Positions 41,777 to 50,043 of a DNA stretch of 64,000 nt are shown here, one piece after another. The stretch is taken from NCBI GenBank assembly GCA_963800275.1, contig CAWDAI010000008.1:172687-236686 (forward strand), written 5' to 3'. The position numbers and the translations under genes are program-made. How positions within the stretch are numbered: the first letter of the stretch is position 1; each line of letters begins with the position of its first letter. The stretch comes from JAFMJV01 sp963800275. Its GTDB lineage: Bacteria > Chloroflexota > Limnocylindria > Limnocylindrales > CSP1-4. Below the pieces are notes generated by a model. The model was given only the letters and a program-made list of their open reading frames with translations. It was not told the DNA's origin and did no database searches.

Positions 41777-42829
41777 TCAGCGCAGCAGGAACCCCTGTCC
41801 CAGGGCGTCCCGTTGGTCGGCCAGGAAGCGGGAATGGCCGGTCACGAACCCGCGCCCCTGCACGCTGGTGACCACGGCAGCATGCTCACCGAGCGTGGTC
41901 GTGCCCTCGATCCGGCCCAGGAACGACTCGCCCGTGATGCCCGCGTTCAAGATGGCGTCGCCCACCTCGGAGGCACCCAGCGCATGGCGTGCCGCGAGCA
42001 GCGCAGAGGTGCCCGAGCCGCAGGGGGAACGATCGACCTCGGCGTCGGCGAAGACGGTCACGTTGCGCATGGTGGCCTCGCTCGCGAGGCCGTCGGGTGA
42101 GGAGGCCGGGTCACTGTCCACGATGATGGTGCCGTAGACGAAGCCCAGCGACGCGTCAGTCGGATGGACCGGCGTGTGATCGCGTCGCAGGGCCTCGGTG
42201 ATGGCCGCCCCGGCGCGGGTGAGCTGTTCGACCTGCTCGGGCACCACGCGCATGCCCAGCTCAGCCACGTCGGCGATGCCGTAGTAGGCACCACCGTAGG
42301 CCAGCTGCACGGCCAGGCCCTTGCGCTCGGCCGCCGTGCCGAAGAGGCGCACCCCGCGTGGCCGCACGACCAGGCCCTCGGCGTGGAGATAGGCGGGCAC
42401 GTTGACGAAGCGCACGGAACGCACCACCGGCTCCGCACCCACGCCCACCGAGACCTCGGCCGTGGACCGCACCAGTCCCGCGGGCGTCTCCCAGGCGATC
42501 TCGGTCACGGGCGTGGTGGCGGGGTAGAGCCCCTCCTCGATGAGCCCGGCGGTGAGGGCGATGATGCCGTGGCCGCACATCGTGCTGTAGCCCTCGTTGT
42601 GCATGAACAGCACGGCGATGTCCGCATCCTCGCGATTCGGCGGAAGCAGCACCGCCCCATACATGTCGCGGTGTCCGCGTGGCTCGTACATGAGCAGACG
42701 CCGGACGTGGTCGGCGTGCTCGCGGGCCCAGGCCCGCCGCTCCTCGATGGGCAGCTGCGGGACCGTCGGATAGCCCGAGCGGACCAGGCGCAGCGGCTCG
42801 CCGGCACAGTGCAGGTCAAGCGTCTCCAC
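41777..42829 (-). CDS. Proline racemase-family protein (proline/hydroxyproline epimerase type)
   Basis: Cofactor-independent two-base epimerase of 350 aa. Both catalytic cysteines are present: C85 in YSTMCGHGII and C270 in DRSPCGSGTSALLAARHA, so it should be a racemase/epimerase rather than the Thr-containing 3-hydroxyproline dehydratase. The start LDLHCAGEPLRLV is typical. GTG 42829 is chosen; it overlaps the upstream small gene by 14 bases. The substrate (proline, 4-hydroxyproline or other) cannot be assigned. Confidence 0.9.
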   Translation of the reverse strand: METLDLHCAGEPLRLVRSGYPTVPQLPIEERRAWAREHADHVRRLLMYEPRGHRDMYGAVLLPPNREDADIAVLFMHNEGYSTMCGHGIIALTAGLIEEGLYPATTPVTEIAWETPAGLVRSTAEVSVGVGAEPVVRSVRFVNVPAYLHAEGLVVRPRGVRLFGTAAERKGLAVQLAYGGAYYGIADVAELGMRVVPEQVEQLTRAGAAITEALRRDHTPVHPTDASLGFVYGTIIVDSDPASSPDGLASEATMRNVTVFADAEVDRSPCGSGTSALLAARHALGASEVGDAILNAGITGESFLGRIEGTTTLGEHAAVVTSVQGRGFVTGHSRFLADQRDALGQGFLLR

Positions 42830-43142
42830 GATCGTCCGGGAGCGATCGCGCTCGCGCGCCTGTCGCCTCGCTCCATGGCAGTGGCCGGCTGGTGACCTCC
42901 GGTGCTCGCGTAATGGTGGCATTCCCTTCCGAGAAGGGATCGGCCAGGTCGGTCGACTCGAAGACCACCGTGAGCACGTGCTCCTGCCCCTCCGAGCGCC
43001 AGCGTCGCGAGCTGGGGACCCAACCACGCGTGGCTGCCTGCTGGCGTTCGCGCAGGTAGGAACGCTCGGCCTGGGCCCGGTCACTGGCCGCGTATGTGCG
43101 GATGACCTGGCTGGTCGGCCGCTTCGCGCTGGTCCTCGCCAT
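42816..43142 (-). CDS. Small hypothetical protein upstream of the proline racemase gene
   Basis: I do not recognise it with certainty. The 108-aa frame reads VIRTYAASDRAQAERSYLRERQQAATRGWVPSSRRW, then GQEHVLTVVFES, a pattern seen in small actinobacterial-type proteins where a xxA-rich helix is followed by GW-P-xS and a beta strand. The C-terminal 40 residues are low complexity. ATG 43142 has GGGAGGG about 14 bases upstream. It overlaps the racemase start, which supports translation, but it could be non-coding. Confidence 0.45.
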   Translation of the reverse strand: MARTSAKRPTSQVIRTYAASDRAQAERSYLRERQQAATRGWVPSSRRWRSEGQEHVLTVVFESTDLADPFSEGNATITRAPEVTSRPLPWSEATGARARSLPDDRGDA

Positions 43143-43239
43143 CGTGCCCGTGTCACCCTCCCATGGCCGCGTCGGAGCCGGCCTCGCTGGCGCCATCATA
43201 GCCGCGCACCCCAGGGGTGAGAGGGGTACCGTTAGCCGC

Positions 43240-44301
43240 ATGAGCGAGTATCCCGGAACCGACCTCCAGCAGCTGCGCCGACGGATCGGCGACGTCTCGC
43301 AGCTCGTCTCTACGCGCGCCGCCACGCTGGCCGACGGGCCGGAGGACGGCGTCCGCATCGTCGATGCCCGAGCCGCAGGCGGGCTCTCCGCGGTGATCCT
43401 TGCCGACCGGGGCCTGGACCTCGGAGCAGTCTGGGCCGGTGGTCAGCAGGTGGCCTGGCAGTCCACGACCGGGGCCGTCCATCCCTCCTACTTCCACGCT
43501 GCAGATTGGCTGCGCTCGTTCCACGGCGGCATGCTCACCACCTGTGGACTGCAGAACGTGGGACTGCCCTCTGAGGACGAGGGCATCAGCCACGGCCTGC
43601 ACGGGCGGATCAGCAACATCCCGGCCCGCAACGTGACCCACCGCGTGATCGAGGAGGACGGGGTCCTGACCGCCGAGATCCGCGGCGAGATGCGCGAGAC
43701 CGACGTGTTCGGCGCGGACCTGCTGCTGCGTCGCCGCATCACCCTGCCCATGGGGCGAATGGAACTTCGAGTCCAGGACGAGGTCGTCAACCAGGGCTTC
43801 GCACCGGCCGGGCTGATGCTGCTGTACCACGTGAACGTGGGCTACCCGGTGGTGGCCGACGATGCCCTGCTCATCACCCCTGCCGCCGAGGTCACGCCTC
43901 GCGACGAGAACGCCGCACGCGGCATGGCCGAGCGCACGACCTTCCCGCCGCCGCGTGACGGCTTCGTGGAGAACGTGTACCGCCACGAGCTGGCGCCGGT
44001 CCCGACCGAGACTGTCAGTGCCTCCATCGTCAATCCCGCGTACGAGCCGACGGGTGGCCTCGGCCTGACCGTCAGCTGGGACCCACGCGCGCTGCCGCGC
44101 ATGTGGCAGTGGCGCATGCTGGGGCCGGGCATGTACCTGACCGGCCTGGAGCCGGCCAACTGCGAGCTTGCCGGACGCGCCGCCGAGCGGGAGGCGGGCA
44201 CGCTGGAGATGCTGGGCCCAGGTCAGAGCCGCCACTTCGGGATCACCATCACCGTCTCGCTGGGCGCGGACGCACAGGCCCTGGCCGAGTCCAGCGCCTA
44301 G
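43240..44301 (+). CDS. DUF4432 (aldose epimerase-like) protein
   Basis: Galactose-mutarotase-fold protein of 353 aa. It shows GVRIVDARAAGGLSAVILADRGLDLGAVWAGGQQVAWQS, FHGGMLTTCGLQNVGLPSEDEGISHGLHGRISNIPA, LMLLYHVNVGYPVV and MWQWRMLGPGMYLTGLEPANCEL, the DUF4432 pattern with His and Glu residues suited to sugar binding. ATG 43240 is preferred over upstream starts because TACCGT (43227-43232) ends 7 bases before it. The sugar is unknown. It precedes a sugar-binding lipoprotein gene. Confidence 0.86.
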   Translation: MSEYPGTDLQQLRRRIGDVSQLVSTRAATLADGPEDGVRIVDARAAGGLSAVILADRGLDLGAVWAGGQQVAWQSTTGAVHPSYFHAADWLRSFHGGMLTTCGLQNVGLPSEDEGISHGLHGRISNIPARNVTHRVIEEDGVLTAEIRGEMRETDVFGADLLLRRRITLPMGRMELRVQDEVVNQGFAPAGLMLLYHVNVGYPVVADDALLITPAAEVTPRDENAARGMAERTTFPPPRDGFVENVYRHELAPVPTETVSASIVNPAYEPTGGLGLTVSWDPRALPRMWQWRMLGPGMYLTGLEPANCELAGRAAEREAGTLEMLGPGQSRHFGITITVSLGADAQALAESSA

Positions 44302-44445
44302 CCCCAGCTCGGGGCGCGGCCCCCTCCAGGCGGCACGAACCATCCCAATCTGGCACCGTTCCCCTCGACCGGCCGCACTCGACCGGACCGGGCCGCGATC
44401 GCGGCCAACGACCAGGAAGCAGAGGTCACCACCCTGAACCAGACG

Positions 44446-45594
44446 TTGCCCCGGATCCCTCGGCTCCGCCTCCTGGCCGCGCTGGTCGCGGTCGGGATGG
44501 TGTCCGGGGCCTGCGTCACAGCCACGCGTGACCTGGGAGCGGCATCGGGCGAGCCGGCTGCTGCGACGCCGGCTGCTGCGACGCCGACTGTTGCGACGCC
44601 GACTGCTGCGACCGGTGCCGTCGAGTCCGCACCACTCGTGGCAGCCTCGGGCTCGCCCGCGACCGCCGCCGGGGAGCGACCGTCGGCGACAGGTTCGACC
44701 TCCGCGGGCTCCGGCTCCTCGCTGTTCGGATACATGTCCATGGGCGGCTCGGAGTGGTACATCCAGGACATGGACGTGGGCATGCGGGCCGCCGCCGATG
44801 CAGCCGCGGTGGATCTCGTCGAATGCGATCCCGGGGGCACGCGTGAGGGCGTGCGGCGCTGTGCCGCCGAACTGGCCGAGGCGGGTGTCGATGGTCTCAT
44901 CAGCATGCAGCCCTTCGCGGATCTCGCCGACGAGGTCTGCGCCACACTTGGCGACGTCCCGGTCGTGGGCATCATCTATGACCAGGGAACCTGCCAGGTA
45001 TCGCTGCTGGAGGTCGACCAGGGCCGCTCCGGTCGGCTCGCAGGCGAGGCCCTGGGGGCCTTGGCCGCGGATCGCTGGGAGTGCCAGGTGAAGGCCTACG
45101 TCGAGCTCGCTTCCGGCGCGGGCGATGTCGTCGGCACGACCCGCCTCGAGGGCTTCCGCGAGGGTTACGGCGAGTACTGCGGCCTCCCTCGCCAGCAGCG
45201 AACGCTCAACGCTGCGCAGCACCTCATCACCGCCAAGACGCGCATGGGCAAGCTGCTCGAGAAGGTCAGCGGCAAGCCCATCATCGTGGCCGGCGTCACC
45301 GATCTGGCGGTCCTTGGCGCGCGCGAGGCGGCGGTGGAGCAGGGCCGAGGCGGGCAGGTCTGGGCTGCTGGCCAGCTGGCCGATCCGGCCGCGCGGCAGG
45401 CCATCGCCTGCGACTCGCGCTACGTCGCTTCGGTCGCGCAATTCCCCGAGGATTTCGGGGATCAGGTCGTGCCAGCGCTGCAGGCTGCCGTCGCCGGCCT
45501 CGAGATCGCCCCGCGGATGGAAGCAGCCCTGCAACTGGTCACGCCAGACAACGTGCGCACGCTGTTCCCGGATACCGAACCTTGTGACACGTGA
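44446..45594 (+). CDS. Periplasmic sugar-binding-type lipoprotein
   Basis: Substrate-binding protein of 382 aa with a type I periplasmic fold. The lipoprotein signal is RLRLLAALVAVGMVSGAC, with the lipobox Cys at about residue 23. A Ser/Ala/Thr linker includes a 15-bp DNA repeat. The binding domain follows: LFGYMSMGGSEWYIQDMDVGMRAAADAA, EAGVDGLISMQPFADLADEVC and VPVVGIIYDQGTCQVSLLEVDQGRSGRLAGEAL. TTG 44446 is the nearest usual start. A CTG at 44434 has AGAGG exactly 8 bases upstream and may be the real one. No ABC permease or ATPase gene is adjacent, so it may be a lone sensor or binding protein. Confidence 0.82.
   Translation: MPRIPRLRLLAALVAVGMVSGACVTATRDLGAASGEPAAATPAAATPTVATPTAATGAVESAPLVAASGSPATAAGERPSATGSTSAGSGSSLFGYMSMGGSEWYIQDMDVGMRAAADAAAVDLVECDPGGTREGVRRCAAELAEAGVDGLISMQPFADLADEVCATLGDVPVVGIIYDQGTCQVSLLEVDQGRSGRLAGEALGALAADRWECQVKAYVELASGAGDVVGTTRLEGFREGYGEYCGLPRQQRTLNAAQHLITAKTRMGKLLEKVSGKPIIVAGVTDLAVLGAREAAVEQGRGGQVWAAGQLADPAARQAIACDSRYVASVAQFPEDFGDQVVPALQAAVAGLEIAPRMEAALQLVTPDNVRTLFPDTEPCDT
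44556..44615 (+). repeat. Four copies of a 15-bp repeat in the lipoprotein linker
   Basis: Unit GGCTGCTGCGACGCC and close variants, four times in tandem, coding five-residue units of the form AAATP/TVATP. It lies between the lipobox and the binding domain and should tolerate length change. Confidence 0.75.
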
Positions 45595-45713
45595 TGTCTG
45601 GCTCAAGTAAGGTAGCGCCACGTTCACGTCGCCAGCGGCTGTCGAGAGGGGCACGGCTGGCGGATCTCGATATCCGTCAACCCGGAAAGAGCAGGGGCAG
45701 GAGGGCACCAGCC

Positions 45714-46955
45714 TTGGACAAGACACGATCGCGGATCTTTCGCTTGACGAAGTGGTCCGCCTTGCTGGCGGCCGGCACGCTGGCCGTCGTGGCATGCCGT
45801 CCCGAGGATGCCACGCCCGCCCCGACCGTAGCCGCGACCCCCTCGCTGGTGCCGGTAGCTGCGTCGATCGTGCCCTCCGTCGAGCCGACGCTGGTCACGA
45901 CGCCCGTGCCCACGCTGGCGCCCACGCCCGAGCCGACGCCGGTCACGACGCCCGTGCCCACGCTGGCGCCCACGCCCGAGCCGACGCCGGTCACGACGCC
46001 CGCCCACGCCCGAGCCCACGCTGGCGCCCACGCCCGAGCCGACGCTGGCGCCCACGCCCGAGCCCACGCTGGCGCCCACGCCCGAGCCCACGCTGGCGCC
46101 CACGCCCGAGCCGACGCCGGCCCGAGCCGAGCCGCCCGTGCCCACGCCCGAGCCCACGCTGGCGCCTACGCCCGAGCCGACGCCGTCGCCCACGCCCGAG
46201 CCGACGCCGGCGCCCACGCTGGCGCCGACGCCCGAGCCCACGCTGGCGCCTACGCCCGAGCCGACGCTCGCGCCCACGCCCGAGCCGACGCCCGTGCCCA
46301 CGCCCGAGCCGACGCTCGGCGCCCACGCCCGAGCCGACGCTGGCGCCCACGCCCGAGCCGACGCCCGAGCCGACGCTGGCGCCTACGCCCGAGCCGACGC
46401 TGGCGCACGCCCGAGCCCACGCCCGAGCCGACGCTGGCGCCTACGCCCGAGCCGACGCTGGCGCCCACGCCCGAGCCGACGCTGGCGCCCACGCCCGAGC
46501 CGACGCCCGCCCCGGTCGAGTCCGCGTCGCCCGTCGTAAGTGAGTCACCATCAGCGAGCGCTGTCGTGGCCCCCACCGTCAGCGGCAGCTTCACGCTGCC
46601 GGGGGACGGGTTCCTGCCCGAGGGTTCGACCTGGACCGTGCAGTTGCAGGACACTTCGCTCGCCGATGCGCCGGCCACGGTCATCGCCGAGGAGAGCGGC
46701 ACCATCGAGGACCCGACCCTCACCTCGATCGAGTTCTCCATCGCCTACGATCCCACGCTCATCCTCGAGACCAACACCCTGACCTTGTTGGTCAGGGTGG
46801 AGGACCCGGCCGGGCTCCTGCTCTACTTCAACGACACGTCCGTCCCGGTGCTGACCGATCCCGACCAGACCACCGAGGTCGAGATCCCGCTCGTGGCCGC
46901 ATCCAGCGCCATGGACGTGGCCACGGCGCTGCCGTCGGAGAGCCCTGCCTCCTGA
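45714..46955 (+). CDS. Repeat-rich lipoprotein with C-terminal YbaY/YscW-like domain
   Basis: Predicted lipoprotein: signal RIFRLTKWSALLAAGTLAVVAC, then a long Pro/Thr/Glu repeat spacer, then a folded domain GSFTLPGDGFLPEGSTWTVQLQDTSLADAPATVIAEESGT...LLVRVEDPAGLLLYFNDTSVPVLT that matches the YbaY/YscW beta-sandwich pattern. TTG 45714 is chosen because GGAGGG lies 8 bases upstream. Within the spacer the frame changes from TPEPTLAP-type to AHARADAG-type and RPSRRWRP-type before returning to TPEPTLAP, so indels have occurred in the array. Head and tail domains are in the same frame, so a full product is still possible. Confidence 0.75.
   Translation: MDKTRSRIFRLTKWSALLAAGTLAVVACRPEDATPAPTVAATPSLVPVAASIVPSVEPTLVTTPVPTLAPTPEPTPVTTPVPTLAPTPEPTPVTTPAHARAHAGAHARADAGAHARAHAGAHARAHAGAHARADAGPSRAARAHARAHAGAYARADAVAHARADAGAHAGADARAHAGAYARADARAHARADARAHARADARRPRPSRRWRPRPSRRPSRRWRLRPSRRWRTPEPTPEPTLAPTPEPTLAPTPEPTLAPTPEPTPAPVESASPVVSESPSASAVVAPTVSGSFTLPGDGFLPEGSTWTVQLQDTSLADAPATVIAEESGTIEDPTLTSIEFSIAYDPTLILETNTLTLLVRVEDPAGLLLYFNDTSVPVLTDPDQTTEVEIPLVAASSAMDVATALPSESPAS
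45887..46512 (+). repeat. Degenerate 12/24-bp GC-rich repeat array (TPEPTLAP coding)
   Basis: About 620 bases built from the words ACGCCCGAGCCG and ACGCTGGCGCCC. The array begins with two longer ~48-bp units containing GTCACGACGCCCGTG. All three forward frames are free of stops: one gives TPEPTLAP, one ARADAGAH, one RPSRRWRP. The minus strand is also open. Phase changes occur several times. Such arrays expand and contract easily and are prone to assembly error. Confidence 0.9.
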
Positions 46956-47164
46956 GGTCAGGTGGGCGCCGGCATGACCGGCGCCTGCTGCCTGGGTAGA
47001 CTGGTGCCCGCACGCTGGGGCCGGATGGGTCGCGCGCGGGGGGCCTGGCATGAGTGCCACGGCGTACCGGACCGTATCGTCGGCCAGGACGCATCCATGT
47101 CTGACGTCGCCCCTGAACACGCACGCGGGAGGATGCCCATGCTCGATTCGAGGTTGCCCTGCTG
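46956..47164 (+). other. Leader region upstream of hppA
   Basis: About 210 bases. TAGACT near 46996-47001 could be a -10 element, giving a message leader of ~160 bases before hppA. The leader includes the short coupled frame described separately. No riboswitch fold is recognised. Confidence 0.35.
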
Positions 47165-47165
47165 A
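47097..47165 (+). CDS. 22-codon upstream frame coupled to hppA
   Basis: ATG 47097 opens MSDVAPEHARGRMPMLDSRL plus two residues, ending in TGA whose last base is the first base of the hppA ATG (TGATG). AGGA lies about 8 bases before the ATG. It may set hppA translation by coupling. Like the DUF21 leader frame it begins MSDV. It could also be chance. Confidence 0.3.
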   Translation: MSDVAPEHARGRMPMLDSRLPC

Positions 47166-49234
47166 TGGCCGGGACACCCGCACTCTTCATCGCCGCAGGC
47201 TCGGCCATCGTCGGCCTGCTCTTCGCGGGCTACCTCGCTCGTTGGGTCGGAGAACAGGACGCTGGTCCCGACATCATCCAGAAGGTCGGCCGCCTCATCC
47301 AGCAGGGAGCGATGGCCTTTCTGCGCCGCGAATACTCGATCCTCGCGGGGTTCGTGGTCATCGTGGCCGTCCTGGTGGCGGTGTTGATCGACTTCAACAT
47401 CACCGATAACGCGACGATCGCAGCGACGGACAAGACGCCGCTCGGCACCGGGCCCTGGACCGCGCTCTCGTACGTGCTCGGCGCCATCGGTTCGGCCACG
47501 GCCGGGTTCGTCGGGATGCGCATCGCGACGCAAGGCAACACCCGCACCGCGAGCGCCGCCATGGTGGGCCTCAATCCCGCCCTGCGAGTGGCCTTCCGCA
47601 CCGGCACCGTCATGGGCATGACCGTGGTCGGCGTGGGCCTGCTCGGCGTGACCGTCCTGTGGTTCATCTTCCAGAACCCCAGCGTGGTGGCCGGTTTCGC
47701 CTTCGGTGCCTCGTCGATCGCCCTCTTCGCGCGCGTCGGCGGTGGCATCTACACCAAAGCCGCTGACGTCGGCGCAGACCTCGTGGGCAAGGTCGAGGCT
47801 GGCATCCCCGAGGACGACCCGCGCAACCCGGCCACCATCGCCGACAACGTCGGTGACAACGTCGGCGACGTGGCCGGCATGGGCGCCGACCTCTTCGAGT
47901 CCTATGTGGGCGGGATGGTCTCAGCCCTGACGCTCGTGGGTGTGGGCGCGGCGTTCTTCGCCATCAACGACACGGCCTGGGACAGCGCCCTCGCCGTGCT
48001 GCCGCTGGTGGTGTCCGGCCTGGGCATCCTCTGCTCCATCGCCGGCACGTACCTCGTCCGCACCAACGACGACGCCAAGATGAGTCAACTGCTGTGGGCC
48101 TTGCGCTACGGCGTCTTCGGCGCGGCCGGCCTCATCCTCGTCGCGGTCGCGGCTATCCTTGTGCTGCTGGACCTGCCCTTCGACCTCTTCTGGGTCGTCC
48201 TCACCGGCCTCATCGTGGGCCAGGTCATCGGCAACACCACCGAGTTCTTCACCTCCTACGAGTACAAGCCCACCAGGTGGATCGCCAGGCAGGCGGCCAC
48301 CGGGCCGGCCTCGGTCGTCATCGGCGGCGTCGCCGTCGGCCTCGTCAGCGTGGTCATCCCCACGATCGCCGTCGTCATCGGCATCTACGTGGCCGACCAC
48401 TTCGCCGGACTCTACGGCGTGGCCCTGGCGGCGGTCGGCATGCTCTCCACCCTTGGCGTGACCCTCGCGACCGACGCCTATGGACCGGTCGCCGACAACG
48501 CCGGCGGTCTGGCCGAGCAGGGGCACCTGCCGCCCGAGGTCCGCGAGCGCACCGACGCCCTCGACGCGCTGGGCAACACCACCGCCGCGACCGGCAAGGG
48601 CTTTGCCATCGGCTCGGCCGTGCTGACGGCCCTGGCGTTGCTCGTGGCCTACGTCGAGGTCACCGGCATCACCGAGCTGGAGCTGACCGACAGCAACGTG
48701 CTCATCGGCATCCTGCTCGGGGCGATGCTGCCATTCCTCTTCGCGGGCTTGACCATGTACGCCGTCGGCGAAGCCGCCGGGGCCATGATCGAGGAGGTCC
48801 GTCGCCAGTTCCGCGAGATTCCCGGCCTGCGCGAGGGCGTGGAGGGCGTCGAGCCCGACGCTGCTCGCGCGGTCGACATCTCCACCCAGGGCGCACTGCG
48901 CTCCATGCTCCTGCCCGGCGCCATCGCGGTGATCTCCCCGGTCGTCGTCGGCGTCGTGCTCGGCGCGGAGGCGCTCGGCGGCATGCTCGCGGGCTCCATC
49001 GCCTCCGGCTTCCTGCTGGCGCTCTTCATGGCCAACACCGGCGGCGCATGGGACAACGCCAAGAAGTGGATCGAGTCCGGCGAGATGGGCGGCAAGGGCT
49101 CCGAGGCCCACTCCGCCACTGTCGTCGGCGACACCATCGGCGACCCTTTCAAGGACACCTCCGGGCCCTCGATCAACATCCTGCTCAAGCTGATGTCGGT
49201 CGTGGCGCTCATCTTCGGCCCGCTCTTCATCTAG
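47165..49234 (+). CDS. hppA: Membrane-bound ion-pumping pyrophosphatase
   Basis: Integral membrane enzyme of 689 aa with ~16 helices that couples pyrophosphate hydrolysis to H+ and/or Na+ export. The active-site block is GGGIYTKAADVGADLVGKVEAGIPEDDPRNPATIADNVGDNVGDVAG (residues ~192-238). GNTTAATGKGFAIGS carries Ala474 and Gly477, the pair typical of K+-dependent enzymes (Lys/Thr in K+-independent ones). The gate-region Glu is E245 in ADLFESY, a position shared by Na+-pumping and some H+-pumping members, so the ion is undecided. The late motif GDTIGDPFKDTSGPSINILLKL is intact. Confidence 0.96.
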   Translation: MAGTPALFIAAGSAIVGLLFAGYLARWVGEQDAGPDIIQKVGRLIQQGAMAFLRREYSILAGFVVIVAVLVAVLIDFNITDNATIAATDKTPLGTGPWTALSYVLGAIGSATAGFVGMRIATQGNTRTASAAMVGLNPALRVAFRTGTVMGMTVVGVGLLGVTVLWFIFQNPSVVAGFAFGASSIALFARVGGGIYTKAADVGADLVGKVEAGIPEDDPRNPATIADNVGDNVGDVAGMGADLFESYVGGMVSALTLVGVGAAFFAINDTAWDSALAVLPLVVSGLGILCSIAGTYLVRTNDDAKMSQLLWALRYGVFGAAGLILVAVAAILVLLDLPFDLFWVVLTGLIVGQVIGNTTEFFTSYEYKPTRWIARQAATGPASVVIGGVAVGLVSVVIPTIAVVIGIYVADHFAGLYGVALAAVGMLSTLGVTLATDAYGPVADNAGGLAEQGHLPPEVRERTDALDALGNTTAATGKGFAIGSAVLTALALLVAYVEVTGITELELTDSNVLIGILLGAMLPFLFAGLTMYAVGEAAGAMIEEVRRQFREIPGLREGVEGVEPDAARAVDISTQGALRSMLLPGAIAVISPVVVGVVLGAEALGGMLAGSIASGFLLALFMANTGGAWDNAKKWIESGEMGGKGSEAHSATVVGDTIGDPFKDTSGPSINILLKLMSVVALIFGPLFI

Positions 49235-49321
49235 CGGCCCGGGCTCCCTCGCACCACGGGCGCGCGCCAGGACACCGGCACCCGCCTTGTCGTTCCCGGC
49301 AGCGGGCTAGGATGCGCGCAG

Positions 49322-49969
49322 ATGGAACGCACGCTGTACTACCTGCGGCTCTTCCCGGGGACCGAGGAACGCTACGACCGCATCCACCGGCGCGTGCCCG
49401 GCGCGGTCGTGCGCGGGATGCGCGACGCCGGCCTGAGCAACGTCTCGGGCTTCCGCCGCGGGACGGACGTGTGGTGGTACGCGCAGGCTGAGCCGGATCG
49501 AGAGACCGCCTTCTCACGGGTGGGCAAGGGCCTCGTCAACCAGCGCTGGGGACACCAGTTCCGCGACATCATCGCGGAGATCGCGGCGCCCGAGGGTGGC
49601 CAGATGTGGTACGAGGAGATCTTCCACACCGATGCCCCGGCGCCGGGCGGACCATGGGAGCGCGGCTGCTTCAGCCTCGTCATCGACCCGCACCAGGAGT
49701 CGGTCTACGACGAGCTCCACGCCGACCCCTGGCCGGAGATGCTGGAGGCCATCGCCGAGGCCGGCTACCGCGACTACAGTGGGTTCCGGCGTGGCGCTCA
49801 CGTCATCTACGTGGGTCGCTACTACCCCGACTTCCAGACGGTCATCGACCGCGTCAACGGGACTGCGGTGGCGGCTCGCTGGGGAGCTGCGCTCGAGGGC
49901 GTCATCACCACCTTCACCGACGCCGACGGCCACAACCTTCGCGTGGCCGAGATCTACCATCAGGACTGA
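49322..49969 (+). CDS. Tandem-duplicated L-rhamnose mutarotase-like protein
   Basis: Two ferredoxin-like halves of ~105 aa each resemble RhaM. Half one: LRLFPGTEERYDRIHRRVPGAVVRGMRDAGLSNVSGFRRGTDVWWYAQAEPD. Half two: LVIDPHQESVYDELHADPWPEMLEAIAEAGYRDYSGFRRGAHVIYVGRYYPD. The Tyr, His and paired Trp/Tyr of the RhaM site are only partly kept in each half. RhaM is normally a dimer of single domains, so this is a fused pseudo-dimer. TAGGAT (49308-49313) lies 8 bases before ATG 49322, a leaderless pattern. Confidence 0.8.
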   Translation: MERTLYYLRLFPGTEERYDRIHRRVPGAVVRGMRDAGLSNVSGFRRGTDVWWYAQAEPDRETAFSRVGKGLVNQRWGHQFRDIIAEIAAPEGGQMWYEEIFHTDAPAPGGPWERGCFSLVIDPHQESVYDELHADPWPEMLEAIAEAGYRDYSGFRRGAHVIYVGRYYPDFQTVIDRVNGTAVAARWGAALEGVITTFTDADGHNLRVAEIYHQD

Positions 49970-50043
49970 GCCCTCGTTCGTTCTCGGTGAAGCCCTGACA
50001 ACGAAGCCCCGCCTCCCGGCGCGCCTGTCGTAAGGTCGCATCC

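Noticed and set aside
45887..46512. CRISPR array
   Set aside because: Units are 12-24 bp without unique spacers, coding a Pro/Thr/Glu spacer inside a lipoprotein gene.
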